Shown: in pieces, positions 21,957-32,222 of the stretch
Numbering within the stretch: the stretch's first letter is position 1
Layout of the letters: the number at the start of each line of letters is the position of its first letter
Origin: DASSTY01 sp035760645
Lineage (GTDB): Bacteria; Gemmatimonadota; Gemmatimonadetes; Gemmatimonadales; GWC2-71-9
Length of the DNA stretch: 38,640 bases
Assembly (NCBI GenBank): GCA_035760645.1
Contig: DASTSO010000089.1
Span: forward strand, 1 to 38,640
Direction of reading: 5' to 3'
Made by a program: the position numbers and the translations under genes
Notes under the pieces: generated by a model
Told to the model about the DNA's origin: nothing
Seen by the model: only the letters and a program-made list of their open reading frames with translations
The model's database searches: none

Positions 21957-23201
21957 CTACTCGTGCCGCAGCGCCTCCACCGGATCCATTCGCGCGGCGC
22001 GGTTGGCGGGGTAGAGCCCGAAGACGAGGCCGACGGCGATGCTGACCCCGGTGGCGAGCAGCGCGCTCCAGAGGGGCACCGTCGCCTGGATGCGGAGCGC
22101 GTACTTGACGCCCTCGCCCGCGGCGAGGCCCAGGGCGATGCCGAGGAGCCCGCCCATGAGGGTCAGGGTGGCGGCCTCGACGAGGAACTGCCAGAGGATC
22201 GCGCGGCGGGTGGCGCCCAGCGCCTTGCGGAGCCCGATCTCGCGGGTGCGGTCGGTGACGGAGACCATCATGATCGCCATCACCCCGATGCCGCCGACCA
22301 TGAGCGCGACGCTCGAGAGGGCGATCATGACGAGGAAGAAGACGCCGGTGAGCTTGTCGATCGTCTCGAGGAGCTGCGCCTGGGTGAGGAGGTCGAAGGT
22401 GTTCGGCGTCCCCGGCCGGAGCGCGCGCGCGCGCCGCAGCGCGGCGACGGCGAGGTCCTGCGCGCGGGCCATCGGGATCCCGGGCTCGGCGCGCACGGCG
22501 ATGAAGAGATCGTTGGTCTCGTCCACCGTGAAGCCGCGGCGCATCGTCTCGAACGGCACGATGGCGCCGATCTCGAAGCCGGGCGGGGAGAAGATGTTGT
22601 CGGGCTGCTGGTAGAGGCCGATCACGCGGAACGCGATGCCGCCGATGCGCACCGTCTGCCCGAGCGGGTCGACGCGGCCGAAGAGGCGGCGGGCGGCCTC
22701 GGTATCGAGGACCGCGACGTGCCCGCCGCCGAGCTCCGCGCGGCTGAAGAAGCGCCCCCCGGCGAGCGTGCCGCCGAGGACGTCCATGTAGTGATCGTCG
22801 GCGCCGTAGATCCAGAGGCCCTGGGTCCGCTCGCCCCCGTACTCCATGCGCCGGAAGACGCGGGTCCAGAGCCCGGCGTAGACGATCCCCGGCGCGCGGC
22901 GGAGCGCGGCGGCGTCCTCGCGGCTCACGACGGGGCGGATCCGCACCTCGTAGGGGAGCCGGTCGGGGTTGAGGGGCGCGCTCGCCAGGTAGCGGATGAC
23001 GTAGAACGTGTTGGGCGCCGCGCGGTCCATCGCGCTGAAGATCTGCGCCCGCACGCCCTGAACGATCGACGCCATCGCCATCACGGTGGCGACGCCGATC
23101 ACGACGCCGAGCACGGTGAGCGCCGAGCGCAGCTTGTTGGCGCGCATCGCGTCGAGCGCGAGGCGGATCCCGTCGCCCACGTCGAGGCTCGGCTGCGGCA
23201 T
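21957..23201 (-). CDS. MacB/FtsX-type ABC transporter permease, copy 4 (subtype B)
   Basis: A 414-residue permease with one N-terminal membrane helix (about 27-50), a MacB-type periplasmic core domain (about 50-270), and three C-terminal helices forming the FtsX domain. The coupling region reads VMAIMMVSVTDRTREIGLRKALGAT, followed by ILWQFLVEA, and the end is NRAARMDPVEALRHE. It resembles copy 2 (24619-25866) more than its neighbour copy 3. It is the last gene of the efflux operon, starting 15 bases after copy 3. It has no ATPase domain, so it must use the single ATPase encoded upstream or one elsewhere. Confidence 0.9.
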   Translation of the reverse strand: MPQPSLDVGDGIRLALDAMRANKLRSALTVLGVVIGVATVMAMASIVQGVRAQIFSAMDRAAPNTFYVIRYLASAPLNPDRLPYEVRIRPVVSREDAAALRRAPGIVYAGLWTRVFRRMEYGGERTQGLWIYGADDHYMDVLGGTLAGGRFFSRAELGGGHVAVLDTEAARRLFGRVDPLGQTVRIGGIAFRVIGLYQQPDNIFSPPGFEIGAIVPFETMRRGFTVDETNDLFIAVRAEPGIPMARAQDLAVAALRRARALRPGTPNTFDLLTQAQLLETIDKLTGVFFLVMIALSSVALMVGGIGVMAIMMVSVTDRTREIGLRKALGATRRAILWQFLVEAATLTLMGGLLGIALGLAAGEGVKYALRIQATVPLWSALLATGVSIAVGLVFGLYPANRAARMDPVEALRHE

Positions 23202-23216
23202 GCCCGGGCGCGCCCC

Positions 23217-24467
<1,251 letters not shown>

Positions 24468-24479
24468 GGGCGGAACTTA

Positions 24480-24618
24480 GGCGGCACGGCGGGAGGGCGG
24501 CAGGGCGGGGCCCTCCGGGAACGAACGAGCCTGCGGTCTGGTCACCGGAGGCTCGCGCATTTGATGCGTATCCCGCCGTCCCGCCGTCCCGCTGTCCCGC
24601 CTCTCCCGCCATCCCGCC
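24480..24618. repeat. GC-rich inverted-repeat element between permease genes
   Basis: The gap between copies 2 and 3 holds two arms of tandem CCCGCCGT-type units. The left arm is at about 24480-24510 (G-rich) and the right arm at 24571-24618 (C-rich), in inverted orientation with about 60 bases between. The right arm shares 22 identical bases (24571-24592) with the element inside dnaX (8181-8202). Just before the right arm is a small hairpin CGCAT-TTG-ATGCG. It looks like a REP-like dispersed palindromic unit. Confidence 0.7.
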
Positions 24619-25866
24619 CTATTCGTACCGCAACGCCTCCACCGGATCCAGCCGCGCCGCGCGGATGGCGGGGAGGAGGCCGAAGACGACGCCCGTGATG
24701 CAGCTCGTGGCGATGGCGGCGATGATGGCGCCGGCCGGGATCGACGCCTCGACCGGCGTGAGCTTCCGGATGAGGCTCGTGATGCCGCCGCCGACGGCGA
24801 GGCCGAGCGCCGCGCCGATGAGCGTGAGCGTCACCGCCTCGACGAGGAACTGCCAGAGGATCGTCCCCTTCGTGGCCCCCAGCGCCTTGCGGACGCCGAT
24901 CTCGCGGGTGCGCTCGGTGACGCTGATCATCATGATCGCCACGACGCCGACGCCGCCGACGAGGAGGCCGATCGCCGAGAGCGCGATCATCACGATGAAG
25001 AAGACGCCGACGATCTTGTTGTAGAGCTCCATCACCTTCTCCTGCGTCGAGACGTAGAAGGTGTTGTCCTGCGCCGGCTTCAGCATCCGGTGCGTGCGCA
25101 GCGCGGCGATCGTCTCGTCGATCGCCACGGGCTGCGCGACGCCGTCGCGCGGGCGCACGGTGAAGTCCACCCAGCGCGTCATCGCGTTGAGGCGCCGGCG
25201 CGCCGTCTCGAAGGGGATCGTCCCCGCCGGCTTGTTCCCCGAGTCGAAGAGGTTGCCGAACGGGTTCCAGACGCCGATCACCCGGAACGGCTTCCCGTCG
25301 AGCGCGATGGTGCGGCCGATCGGGTCCTCGTTGGGGAAGAAGCGCTTGCGGAGCGCCTCGTTGATGATGACGACCTGGGCCGCCGCGGTGTTCTCGGCCT
25401 CGGTGAAGCTGCGGCCCTCGGTGAGCTCGCCGGCGTTCACGTCGGTCCAGCCGGGGGTGTAGGCGTCGATGCTGATCCCCGGCAGCTCCTCGTCGCGGTA
25501 CTTCGCCGCGGCCGAGTTGCCGAGGTGCGCGACCACCGAGCGGATCGAGGGCTGCGCCGCGATCGCCCGCGCGTCGGCGAGCGAGAGCGGGGGGAAGCGC
25601 CGCCACGGGCAGCTGTCGGCCGAGCCGTTGCAGGCGTTGAGGCCGACCGGCGACTTGGTGACGAAGAAGCTCGTCGGGCCCGCCGCCGCGATGCTGCGCT
25701 CGACGCCGGCGTTGATGCCGTGGACCGCCGCCGACATCGCCGTGACGACGAAGACGCCGACGGCGATGCCGAGGATGGTGAGCGCCGCGCGCACCTTGTT
25801 GGCGCGGATCGCCTCGAGGGCGATCATGACACCCTCGCCCAGCGCGTGGAGTCGGTTGCCGCCCAT
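24619..25866 (-). CDS. MacB/FtsX-type ABC transporter permease, copy 2 (subtype B)
   Basis: A 415-residue permease. The first helix is within LTILGIAVGVFVVTAMSAAVHGI, and a periplasmic domain with a Cys pair (NACNGSADSCPW) is unique to this copy. The coupling region VAIMMISVTERTREIGVRKALGAT is followed by ILWQFLVEAVTLTLIG, and the end is AIRAARLDPVEALRYE. Shared features with copy 4 (VAIMM/MAIMM, ILWQFLVEA, EALRYE/RHE) define subtype B. Its start lies one base after the stop of copy 1, indicating coupled translation and a likely A-B heterodimer. Confidence 0.9.
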   Translation of the reverse strand: MGGNRLHALGEGVMIALEAIRANKVRAALTILGIAVGVFVVTAMSAAVHGINAGVERSIAAAGPTSFFVTKSPVGLNACNGSADSCPWRRFPPLSLADARAIAAQPSIRSVVAHLGNSAAAKYRDEELPGISIDAYTPGWTDVNAGELTEGRSFTEAENTAAAQVVIINEALRKRFFPNEDPIGRTIALDGKPFRVIGVWNPFGNLFDSGNKPAGTIPFETARRRLNAMTRWVDFTVRPRDGVAQPVAIDETIAALRTHRMLKPAQDNTFYVSTQEKVMELYNKIVGVFFIVMIALSAIGLLVGGVGVVAIMMISVTERTREIGVRKALGATKGTILWQFLVEAVTLTLIGAALGLAVGGGITSLIRKLTPVEASIPAGAIIAAIATSCITGVVFGLLPAIRAARLDPVEALRYE

Positions 25867-25867
25867 G

Positions 25868-27112
25868 TCAGTCCGCCCTCAGCGCGATGATGGGGTCGAG
25901 CCGCGAGGCGCGGCTCGCCGGATAGAGCCCGGCGACGATGCCGACGCCGGCCCCGATCGCCACGGCGAGCCCGATGGACCACGGCGCCACGTGCGTCGGC
26001 AGCGGCGAGAGCGCCGAGATGAGGTGCGAGAGCCCGTAGCCCAGGGCGACGCCGATGGCCGCGCCGATGGTGCTGAGCGTGGCCGATTCGACGAGGAACT
26101 GCGCCAGGATGTCGCGCCGGCGCGCGCCCAGCGACTTGCGGATGCCGATCTCGCGGGTCCGCTCGGCCACGGCGACGAGCATGATGTTCATGATCACGAT
26201 GGCGCCGACCACGAGGCCGATCGTCGGGAGCACGACGCCCGCGAGCACCAGGTAGCTCTTGATCTTGTCCCAGGCGCTCAGCGCCGAGGCCGAGCTCTCG
26301 AGGACGAAGTCGTCCGGCTCGCCGGGCCGGAGGTGGTGCCGGCGGCGCATCACCTCGCGCACCGCCTCCTTCACCTCGTCGGTCGCGGCGCTCGAGGGCG
26401 CCTGGATGACGACGCCGTAGAGGTTCTCGCGCGCGTGGGTGAAGCGGCTCATCGGCGAGTTGAACGGCGCCCAGAGCTGCGAGTCGAGGTTGAGCCCGAA
26501 GACCGAGCCCTGCTTCTCCATGATCCCGATGACCCGGAACGGGTAGCCGTCGATCTTCAGCTCCTTGCCGATCGGGTCGACGCCGGGGAAATAGTCCTTC
26601 GCGACGTCGGCCCCGATGACCACGACCGGCGCGCCGATCTGGTCCTCCTGCTCGGTGAAGAGCCGCCCGCCGGTGACGGTCAGGTTCTTGATGCGGAAGT
26701 AGCCGGCGGTCGAGGCGTTCGCGAGCACCTGCGGGCCGCCCGAGCTGTAGCGCGTCGTCGGCGCGAGCCAGCGGACGTCGTGCAGCGACCAGCGGGCCCC
26801 CTCGGGCAGCGACTGGCGGATGGCGAGGCCGTCCTCGATCCGGATCTTCGGCCGCCGCTGCCAGGCGCGCCACTCGGCGGCCGTGACGTCGCCGGTCTGG
26901 AAGTCGGGGAAGCGCCGCACGTTGAAGGTGTTGACGCCGAGGAACTTGCCGGCGAAGGCGTCCTCGACGTACGCGCTCATGCCGTCCACGATGCTGACGA
27001 TGGCGATCAGGAACATCACGCTGATCGTCACGCCGATGAGCGTGAAGAAGCTCTTGAGGAGCTGCGCCCGGAGCTGCGAGAGCGCGAGACGGATCGCTTC
27101 GACGAAGGACAT
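25868..27112 (-). CDS. MacB/FtsX-type ABC transporter permease, copy 1 (subtype A)
   Basis: A 414-residue permease. An N-terminal helix (about 21-43) lies in LKSFFTLIGVTISVMFLIAIVSIVDGMSAYV, a MacB core domain follows, and helices span from about 288 to the end. The coupling helix region reads IVIMNIMLVAVAERTREIGIRKSLGARRRDIL, with TREIG at about 319-323. The end is ASRASRLDPIIALRAD. These features group it with copy 3 as subtype A. It follows the ATPase stop by 14 bases and abuts copy 2. Such permeases move lipids, peptides or drugs, or transmit mechanical force; the substrate is unknown here. Confidence 0.9.
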   Translation of the reverse strand: MSFVEAIRLALSQLRAQLLKSFFTLIGVTISVMFLIAIVSIVDGMSAYVEDAFAGKFLGVNTFNVRRFPDFQTGDVTAAEWRAWQRRPKIRIEDGLAIRQSLPEGARWSLHDVRWLAPTTRYSSGGPQVLANASTAGYFRIKNLTVTGGRLFTEQEDQIGAPVVVIGADVAKDYFPGVDPIGKELKIDGYPFRVIGIMEKQGSVFGLNLDSQLWAPFNSPMSRFTHARENLYGVVIQAPSSAATDEVKEAVREVMRRRHHLRPGEPDDFVLESSASALSAWDKIKSYLVLAGVVLPTIGLVVGAIVIMNIMLVAVAERTREIGIRKSLGARRRDILAQFLVESATLSTIGAAIGVALGYGLSHLISALSPLPTHVAPWSIGLAVAIGAGVGIVAGLYPASRASRLDPIIALRAD

Positions 27113-27126
27113 GAGGGATCCCGGGC

Positions 27127-27854
<728 letters not shown>

Positions 27855-27858
<4 letters not shown>

Positions 27859-29153
27859 GCCTTCTTCTCCCCGCCCTTGGCCTTGTCGGACGCCTTGACG
27901 TGCGTGCTGTCCTTGAGGTCGCGGATCGCCTGATAGGGCCCCGCCACGATCGTCTCGCCCGGCTCGAGGCCGTCGAGCACCTCGAAGTACTCGTCGCCGG
28001 CGATGCCGACCTTGACCGGCTGGAAGGTGGCGACCCCGTCGCGCACGACGAAGACGCCCTCCTGGTCCCGCTTCTTGAAGACCGAGGCGGTGTCCTTCGA
28101 GCCCGGCGCCGGCGGGCCGTCCTTCGCCTCGTTCGGCACCTTCTGGTGATCGCGCACGGTGAGCGCGATGATCGGGATGCTCAGCGCCTGCCGCCGCGTG
28201 TCGGTGACGATGCGCGCCGTCGAGCTGAGGTCCGGACGCACGTCGGCAGGCGGGTTCGTGAGCGTGATCTCGACGTCGAAGTCCACCGCCTTGTCGGTCG
28301 AGCTCGCGGCCGCCTGCGCGCCCGTGGCGGCGGCGCTCGCGTTGCTGATCTTCGTCACCCGGCCCACGAAGGTCGTGTCGGGGAAGGCGTCGATCGCCAC
28401 GTCGGTGGAGTCGCCGAGGTGCAGGCGCACCACGTCCGTCTCGTCCACCTTCACCTTGGCGAGGATGGTCGAGAGGTCGGCGACCGTCATCAGGAGACCC
28501 GTCTCGCGCGAGAAGGTGCCGGGCACGGCCACCTCGCCCTCGTGCACCGGGAGCCGCACGACGCGGCCCGCGATCGGCGAGACGAGGCGGGTCTTGGCCA
28601 GGTTGCTCCGGGCCTCCTCGAGCGCGGCGCGCGCCTGGGCGACCTGCGCCTTCGAGGAGTTGAGGTTCGCCGTGGCGACGTCGAAGGCCGTCTGCGCCTG
28701 CTCGACCGCCTCGGGCGAGATGAGGCTCTTCGCTTCGCCGCTCCGCGCCAGCTCCTTCGCGCGCGTCAGGGCGCGCTCGGCCTGCACCCGGTTCGCCTGG
28801 GCCTGGAGGAGCGCCGCCTCGTTCGTGGCGACGACCGCCTCGGCCCGCGAGACGGCGGCCTGGTACTGGGTCGGGTCGATCTGGAGCAGGAACTGGCCCG
28901 GGCGCACCATGTCGCCCTCCTGCACGGCGATCTTGATGATGCGGCCCGTGATGTCGGCACTGATGTCCACCGACGTCTTCGCGTCGATCTTCCCGCTCGC
29001 CGTCACCGCGGCGACGAGATCGCGCTTGCCGACCTGCTCGAGCCGGACCTCGACCGCCTTGTTCTTCCCCCGGGCCGAGCCGACGGCGGCCATCCCGCCG
29101 ATGCCGAGCACGATGACACCGGCGACGATTCCGAACTTTGCTGCACGCGACAT
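27855..29153 (-). CDS. MacA/HlyD-type periplasmic adaptor (membrane fusion protein)
   Basis: A 432-residue adaptor joining the inner-membrane permeases to an outer-membrane channel. It has one N-terminal membrane helix (about 7-26) and a lipoyl half-motif SADITGRIIKIAVQEGDMVRPGQFLLQID. A long Ala-rich alpha hairpin (about 98-190) follows, then the second lipoyl half RLVSPIAGRVVRLPVHEGEVAVPG, a beta-barrel region and a membrane-proximal domain with EGVFVVRDGVATFQPVKVG. The tail is Lys-rich. GAGGA lies at good spacing before the ATG. The gene starts 15 bases after the TolC gene and overlaps the ATPase gene. Confidence 0.92.
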
Positions 29154-29168
29154 GGGGTCGTTCCTCGG

Positions 29169-30749
29169 TTAGCGAAGGGGACGGCCGACGGCCGCTTCGA
29201 GCGCGGCCAGCGCCTTGTGGTAGTCGTAGACCGCGCTCACGTAATCGCCCTCGGCCCTGGCGACGGCGTTCTGCGCGTCGGCCAGCTCGAGCGCGGTGCC
29301 GCTGCCCAGCCGGTAGCGGTCCTGCGCCAGGCGGAGCTGCTCGCGCGCCGCGTCGCGGCTCGTCTGCTGCACGCCGATGGCGCGATAGGCGGTCTGGAGG
29401 CCGAGCCAGCGGGCCTGCACGTCGGTGCGCACCTGGAGCGCCCGCGCCCGCACGCCTTCCGCCGCGTCCTCCTGCTGGACCCGCGCCTGCGAGACCCGGA
29501 GCTGGCGGCCGAAGCCGGTGAAGATCGGCAGCGACAGCGTGAGGCTGGCCTGGAACGGCTGGCGCGTGTAGTGGAACGGGAAGACGCTGTTGCGGCTCCG
29601 GATCCCGTCGGCCACCGACTGCTCGAGCGCGCTGCCGTCGCTGGTGAGCCCGGCGTAGCTGTTGCAGTTGCCGATCATGCCGCCGTTCTCGTAGGGCAGC
29701 GGCGAGGTGAGCCGCTGGATGATGGCGTTCTGGAACTCGCAATTGAGCATCTGGCCCCGCGCCGCCTGGTACTGCTGGTCGAGGAGGAGCTGCTCGTTGG
29801 TGAACTGCTGGGTGTAGCCCTGCCACCCGGCCTGCATCGAGAGGCGGGGCAGATACTCCGACTTCGCCGCCGTGAGATTGGCGCCGGCCGCGCTCTCGCG
29901 GGCGCGCAGCGCGCGCAGCTCGGGGTTCTGCTCCGACGCGAGCTGGAGGAGCTGCTCGAGCTCGAGCCCCGGGGCCACGACGGCGAAGCTGTCGGTCAGC
30001 TGGAGCTGGTCCACGGCGGCGGGCGGCGTCACGCCCATGAGGCGCAGCAGCTCGAGCTTCGCCTCGTTCTGGGCCTGCACCGCGCGCAGCAGCGCCACCT
30101 CGCCGGTCCCCTTCGTCACCTCCGCCTGCCGCACGTCGATGAGCGTCGCCTGGCCCACGCGGTAGCGCGCGTTGGCGAGGGCGAGGAAGTCCTCGTTCCG
30201 TTGCACCTGCTGGTGCGCCACCTCGACCTGAGCCGCCGCCTGGAGCGTCTGCAGGTACTGGTTCGTGATGGCGTACTTGAGCTGCGCGCCGGCGTTGGCG
30301 ATGTCGGCCTCGGTGGCGCGCTGCAGCGCCTTCGCCCGGCCCGGCCCGCTCAGCACCGCACCGTCGAGCTGGTACTGCAGCGAAATACTGTAGTCCGAGT
30401 TGTAGCTCGGCGAGCTCTGGCTGAAGGTGGTGCCGCCAAAGGTGGCGTTGCCCGAGCCGGTGTAGCCCAGCCCCGCGCTCACGCTCGCCGAGGGGAGGAG
30501 CTGGCCGTAGGCGTTGCGGACCTGCCAGCGCGCGGGGCCCGCGTCGTTGAGCGTCTGGAGATAGGTCGGGCTGTGCTTGCGCGCCTGCTCGAGCGCCTGC
30601 TCGAGCGTGATGGTGACCGGCGCGGCGCCGGCGGCGGCAGCGGTCGGCACGGGCTGGGCCCGGGTGGTGTCCTGGGCGCTGAGCGGGCCCGCGGCCAGGA
30701 CGGCCAGGGCGGCGGGGCCCAGCGCGACTCGGATGGTCCAACGATTCAT
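29169..30749 (-). CDS. TolC family outer-membrane efflux protein
   Basis: A 526-residue outer-membrane channel protein. A signal peptide ends near LSAQD (about 25). Two OEP-type repeats of long alternating helices follow, with ITLEQALEQARKHSPTYLQTLNDAG in the first and coiled-coil segments such as ANARYRVGQATLIDVRQAEVTKGTGEVALLRA and AQDRYRLGSGTALELADAQNAVARAEGDY that define the family. It forms the exit duct for the adaptor-ATPase-permease set encoded downstream and is first in the operon. Such systems exist only in cells with an outer membrane. Substrate is unknown. Confidence 0.92.
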   Translation of the reverse strand: MNRWTIRVALGPAALAVLAAGPLSAQDTTRAQPVPTAAAAGAAPVTITLEQALEQARKHSPTYLQTLNDAGPARWQVRNAYGQLLPSASVSAGLGYTGSGNATFGGTTFSQSSPSYNSDYSISLQYQLDGAVLSGPGRAKALQRATEADIANAGAQLKYAITNQYLQTLQAAAQVEVAHQQVQRNEDFLALANARYRVGQATLIDVRQAEVTKGTGEVALLRAVQAQNEAKLELLRLMGVTPPAAVDQLQLTDSFAVVAPGLELEQLLQLASEQNPELRALRARESAAGANLTAAKSEYLPRLSMQAGWQGYTQQFTNEQLLLDQQYQAARGQMLNCEFQNAIIQRLTSPLPYENGGMIGNCNSYAGLTSDGSALEQSVADGIRSRNSVFPFHYTRQPFQASLTLSLPIFTGFGRQLRVSQARVQQEDAAEGVRARALQVRTDVQARWLGLQTAYRAIGVQQTSRDAAREQLRLAQDRYRLGSGTALELADAQNAVARAEGDYVSAVYDYHKALAALEAAVGRPLR

Positions 30750-30825
30750 GTGACGATCCCTTGGCTTGAGGACGGGGCTGAGGGTTTGTACGGAGAGCCC
30801 GTCCTCGGAGTTTCAGCTTGCATCA

Positions 30826-30841
30826 TGTGACCGGGGTCACA
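30826..30841 (-). promoter_or_regulatory. CRP-type palindrome upstream of the efflux operon
   Basis: TGTGACCGGGGTCACA is a perfect palindrome with the CRP/FNR-superfamily core TGTGA-N6-TCACA. It lies 77-92 bases upstream of the TolC-gene start. A weak -10-like element (TACAAA on the minus strand, 30785-30790) lies between. The match to the CRP core is exact, but which regulator binds is not known. Confidence 0.5.
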
Positions 30842-30855
30842 CCCCCGGAGCCCAC

Positions 30856-30890
30856 ATAAAGAAACGCGCCGGCGACCGGGCGCCGGCGCG
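30856..30890 (-). terminator. Intrinsic terminator after the exported-protein gene
   Basis: A perfect 10-bp stem, CGCGCCGGCG (30865-30874) with CGCCGGCGCG (30881-30890), has a six-base loop. On the minus strand it is followed by TTTCTTTAT (30864-30856). It lies 22 bases after the stop at 30913 and separates this unit from the efflux operon. Confidence 0.8.
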
Positions 30891-30912
30891 TACGAAACGG
30901 GGGACCGGCCGC

Positions 30913-31563
30913 TCAGCGCTCGATGCGGCTCACTACCGTGCCGGTCGCGGGGAGCTCCAGGCGCTGCAGCGTGCCCTGCGGCCCCACGGAGAGCGAGCCG
31001 CGGAGCTCGCCCGAGAGCTGGACCTGGTCGCCGCTGCGGCGGGCCGTGAAGAGCACGCGCCGGCCGGTCCGGGGGTAGATCGCCGTGAGCCGCGCGCCCT
31101 GCGGCGTCGCCAGATCGGCGACGGCGCTGAAGAGGGCATAGACGTTCTCGTCGAGGAGCACCACGTCGGGGCCGCCGGGGAGCTCCCGCCCCGATTCGGT
31201 CCCCTGGACCAGGCTCTTCACGATGAGCCGCGCCCCTGCACCGGCGGCGAGCACCCGGGCCGGCCCCTCGGCCGTCTGGCCCTCGAGGACGAACTTCTCG
31301 AGCTGCCCGTCGGCGCCGCGGTCGAGCGAGGTGGTGATCTGCACCGCCGGCGAGACGTTCGGGTAGCGCGAGGTGACCTGGAGCGTGCTCCCGGTCACGC
31401 CGTCGCGGCCCTGGGTGCGCCGCAGGCTCACCTCCTCGCGGCCGATCTCCCGACCGCCCTGCTGGACGACGAGGGTCCCGGCCCGGCCCCCCTGGGCGGT
31501 GGCCGGGCGGGCGGCGACGGCCCCGGAGACGAGCAGGGCGAGGCTGGCGGCGATGACGCGCAT
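30913..31563 (-). CDS. Exported hypothetical protein
   Basis: A 216-residue protein I do not recognise. It has a clear signal peptide (MRVIAASLALLVSGAVAARPATAQ) and then a beta-rich region with repeated strands such as GTLVVQQGGREIGREEVSL, GSTLQVTSRYPNVSPAVQITTSLDRG and GQLEKFVLEGQ. This resembles DUF6134-like or LolA-like curved sheets in layout only. ATG 31563 is preferred over an upstream ATG at 31596, because GGGGGAG precedes it and the signal peptide starts there. It follows the creatininase-family gene by 14 bases and ends at a terminator, so the two form one unit. Confidence 0.75.
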   Translation of the reverse strand: MRVIAASLALLVSGAVAARPATAQGGRAGTLVVQQGGREIGREEVSLRRTQGRDGVTGSTLQVTSRYPNVSPAVQITTSLDRGADGQLEKFVLEGQTAEGPARVLAAGAGARLIVKSLVQGTESGRELPGGPDVVLLDENVYALFSAVADLATPQGARLTAIYPRTGRRVLFTARRSGDQVQLSGELRGSLSVGPQGTLQRLELPATGTVVSRIER

Positions 31564-31577
31564 CGGGTCTCCCCCGG

Positions 31578-32222
31578 TCAGGGTTGGGACAGGCAACGGC
31601 TCACACGCTCCAGAATGGAATTATACAACCGCGCCCCCTTTTCCGCGGAGGCGAGCCGGGCCGTGCCCGGGATGCTCCCGGCCAGCTCCGGCTGCACGAG
31701 CCCCGGCGCCAGATACATCAGGAGCGAGGTGTCGAGCTCGCCGCCCTGGAGCGGGGGGCCTGCGGCTTCAAGGAGCGTGCCGAAGTCCATCGAGAAGACG
31801 TCGACGACGAGGACGCGCGCACCGTTGGTGCGGATCGTGCTGAGCGCCTCCTGATGCGACTCGTCGGCCTGGGCCGTGAGGAGGACGAACTCGCAGACGC
31901 CTGCCCCCTCCTCCCACGAGCCGATAAGTTCATTCATCACCCGGTGCAGCGTCTTCCGGCGCAGCGTCGCCCCGCCGGGCAGGTCCCGCGTGGTGGCATG
32001 CACGCCGTACTCGACCGTCGGCGCGCGCACGACGTCGTACGTCGCCGAGAGATCGTCGGCGAGGCGCTCGACGATGAGCGTGTCGCAGCCGAGCGGCAGA
32101 TGGGGGCCGTGCTGCTCGGTGGTGCCGACGGGGACGAGCAGCGTCGCGCGCACGGCGAGCCGTTCGCGCACCGCGCCGGGAGTCATCTCCTTCATACGCC
32201 AGGGCCGGCCGTGCTCAGACAT
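31578..32222 (-). CDS. Creatininase family protein with altered active-site motif
   Basis: A 214-residue protein of the creatininase/amidohydrolase superfamily. Metal-ligand motifs VPVGTTEQHGPHLPLGCDT are present (Glu36, His38, Asp47), and GGELDTSLLMYLAPGLV (about 160-176) matches the usual AGExETS segment. However, the near-invariant NGHGGN is replaced by TAQADESHQ (116-124), and the HAGE histidine is missing. The protein is shorter than the usual 240-260 residues. It may have lost or changed catalysis. The start overlaps the divergent sensor kinase start by about 12 bases; it is cotranscribed with the exported-protein gene. Confidence 0.75.
   Translation of the reverse strand: MSEHGRPWRMKEMTPGAVRERLAVRATLLVPVGTTEQHGPHLPLGCDTLIVERLADDLSATYDVVRAPTVEYGVHATTRDLPGGATLRRKTLHRVMNELIGSWEEGAGVCEFVLLTAQADESHQEALSTIRTNGARVLVVDVFSMDFGTLLEAAGPPLQGGELDTSLLMYLAPGLVQPELAGSIPGTARLASAEKGARLYNSILERVSRCLSQP

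Noticed and set aside
18923..22045. A rightward open frame of about 1040 codons opposite mnmA, desulfurase, bshB1 and DUF4349 genes
   Set aside because: It spans several clearly coding minus-strand genes, has Arg/Gly/His-rich low complexity and no recognisable domain.
24571..24618. CRISPR array suggested by short tandem repeats
   Set aside because: Units are about eight bases with no unique spacers and no cas genes; it is a low-complexity inverted repeat.
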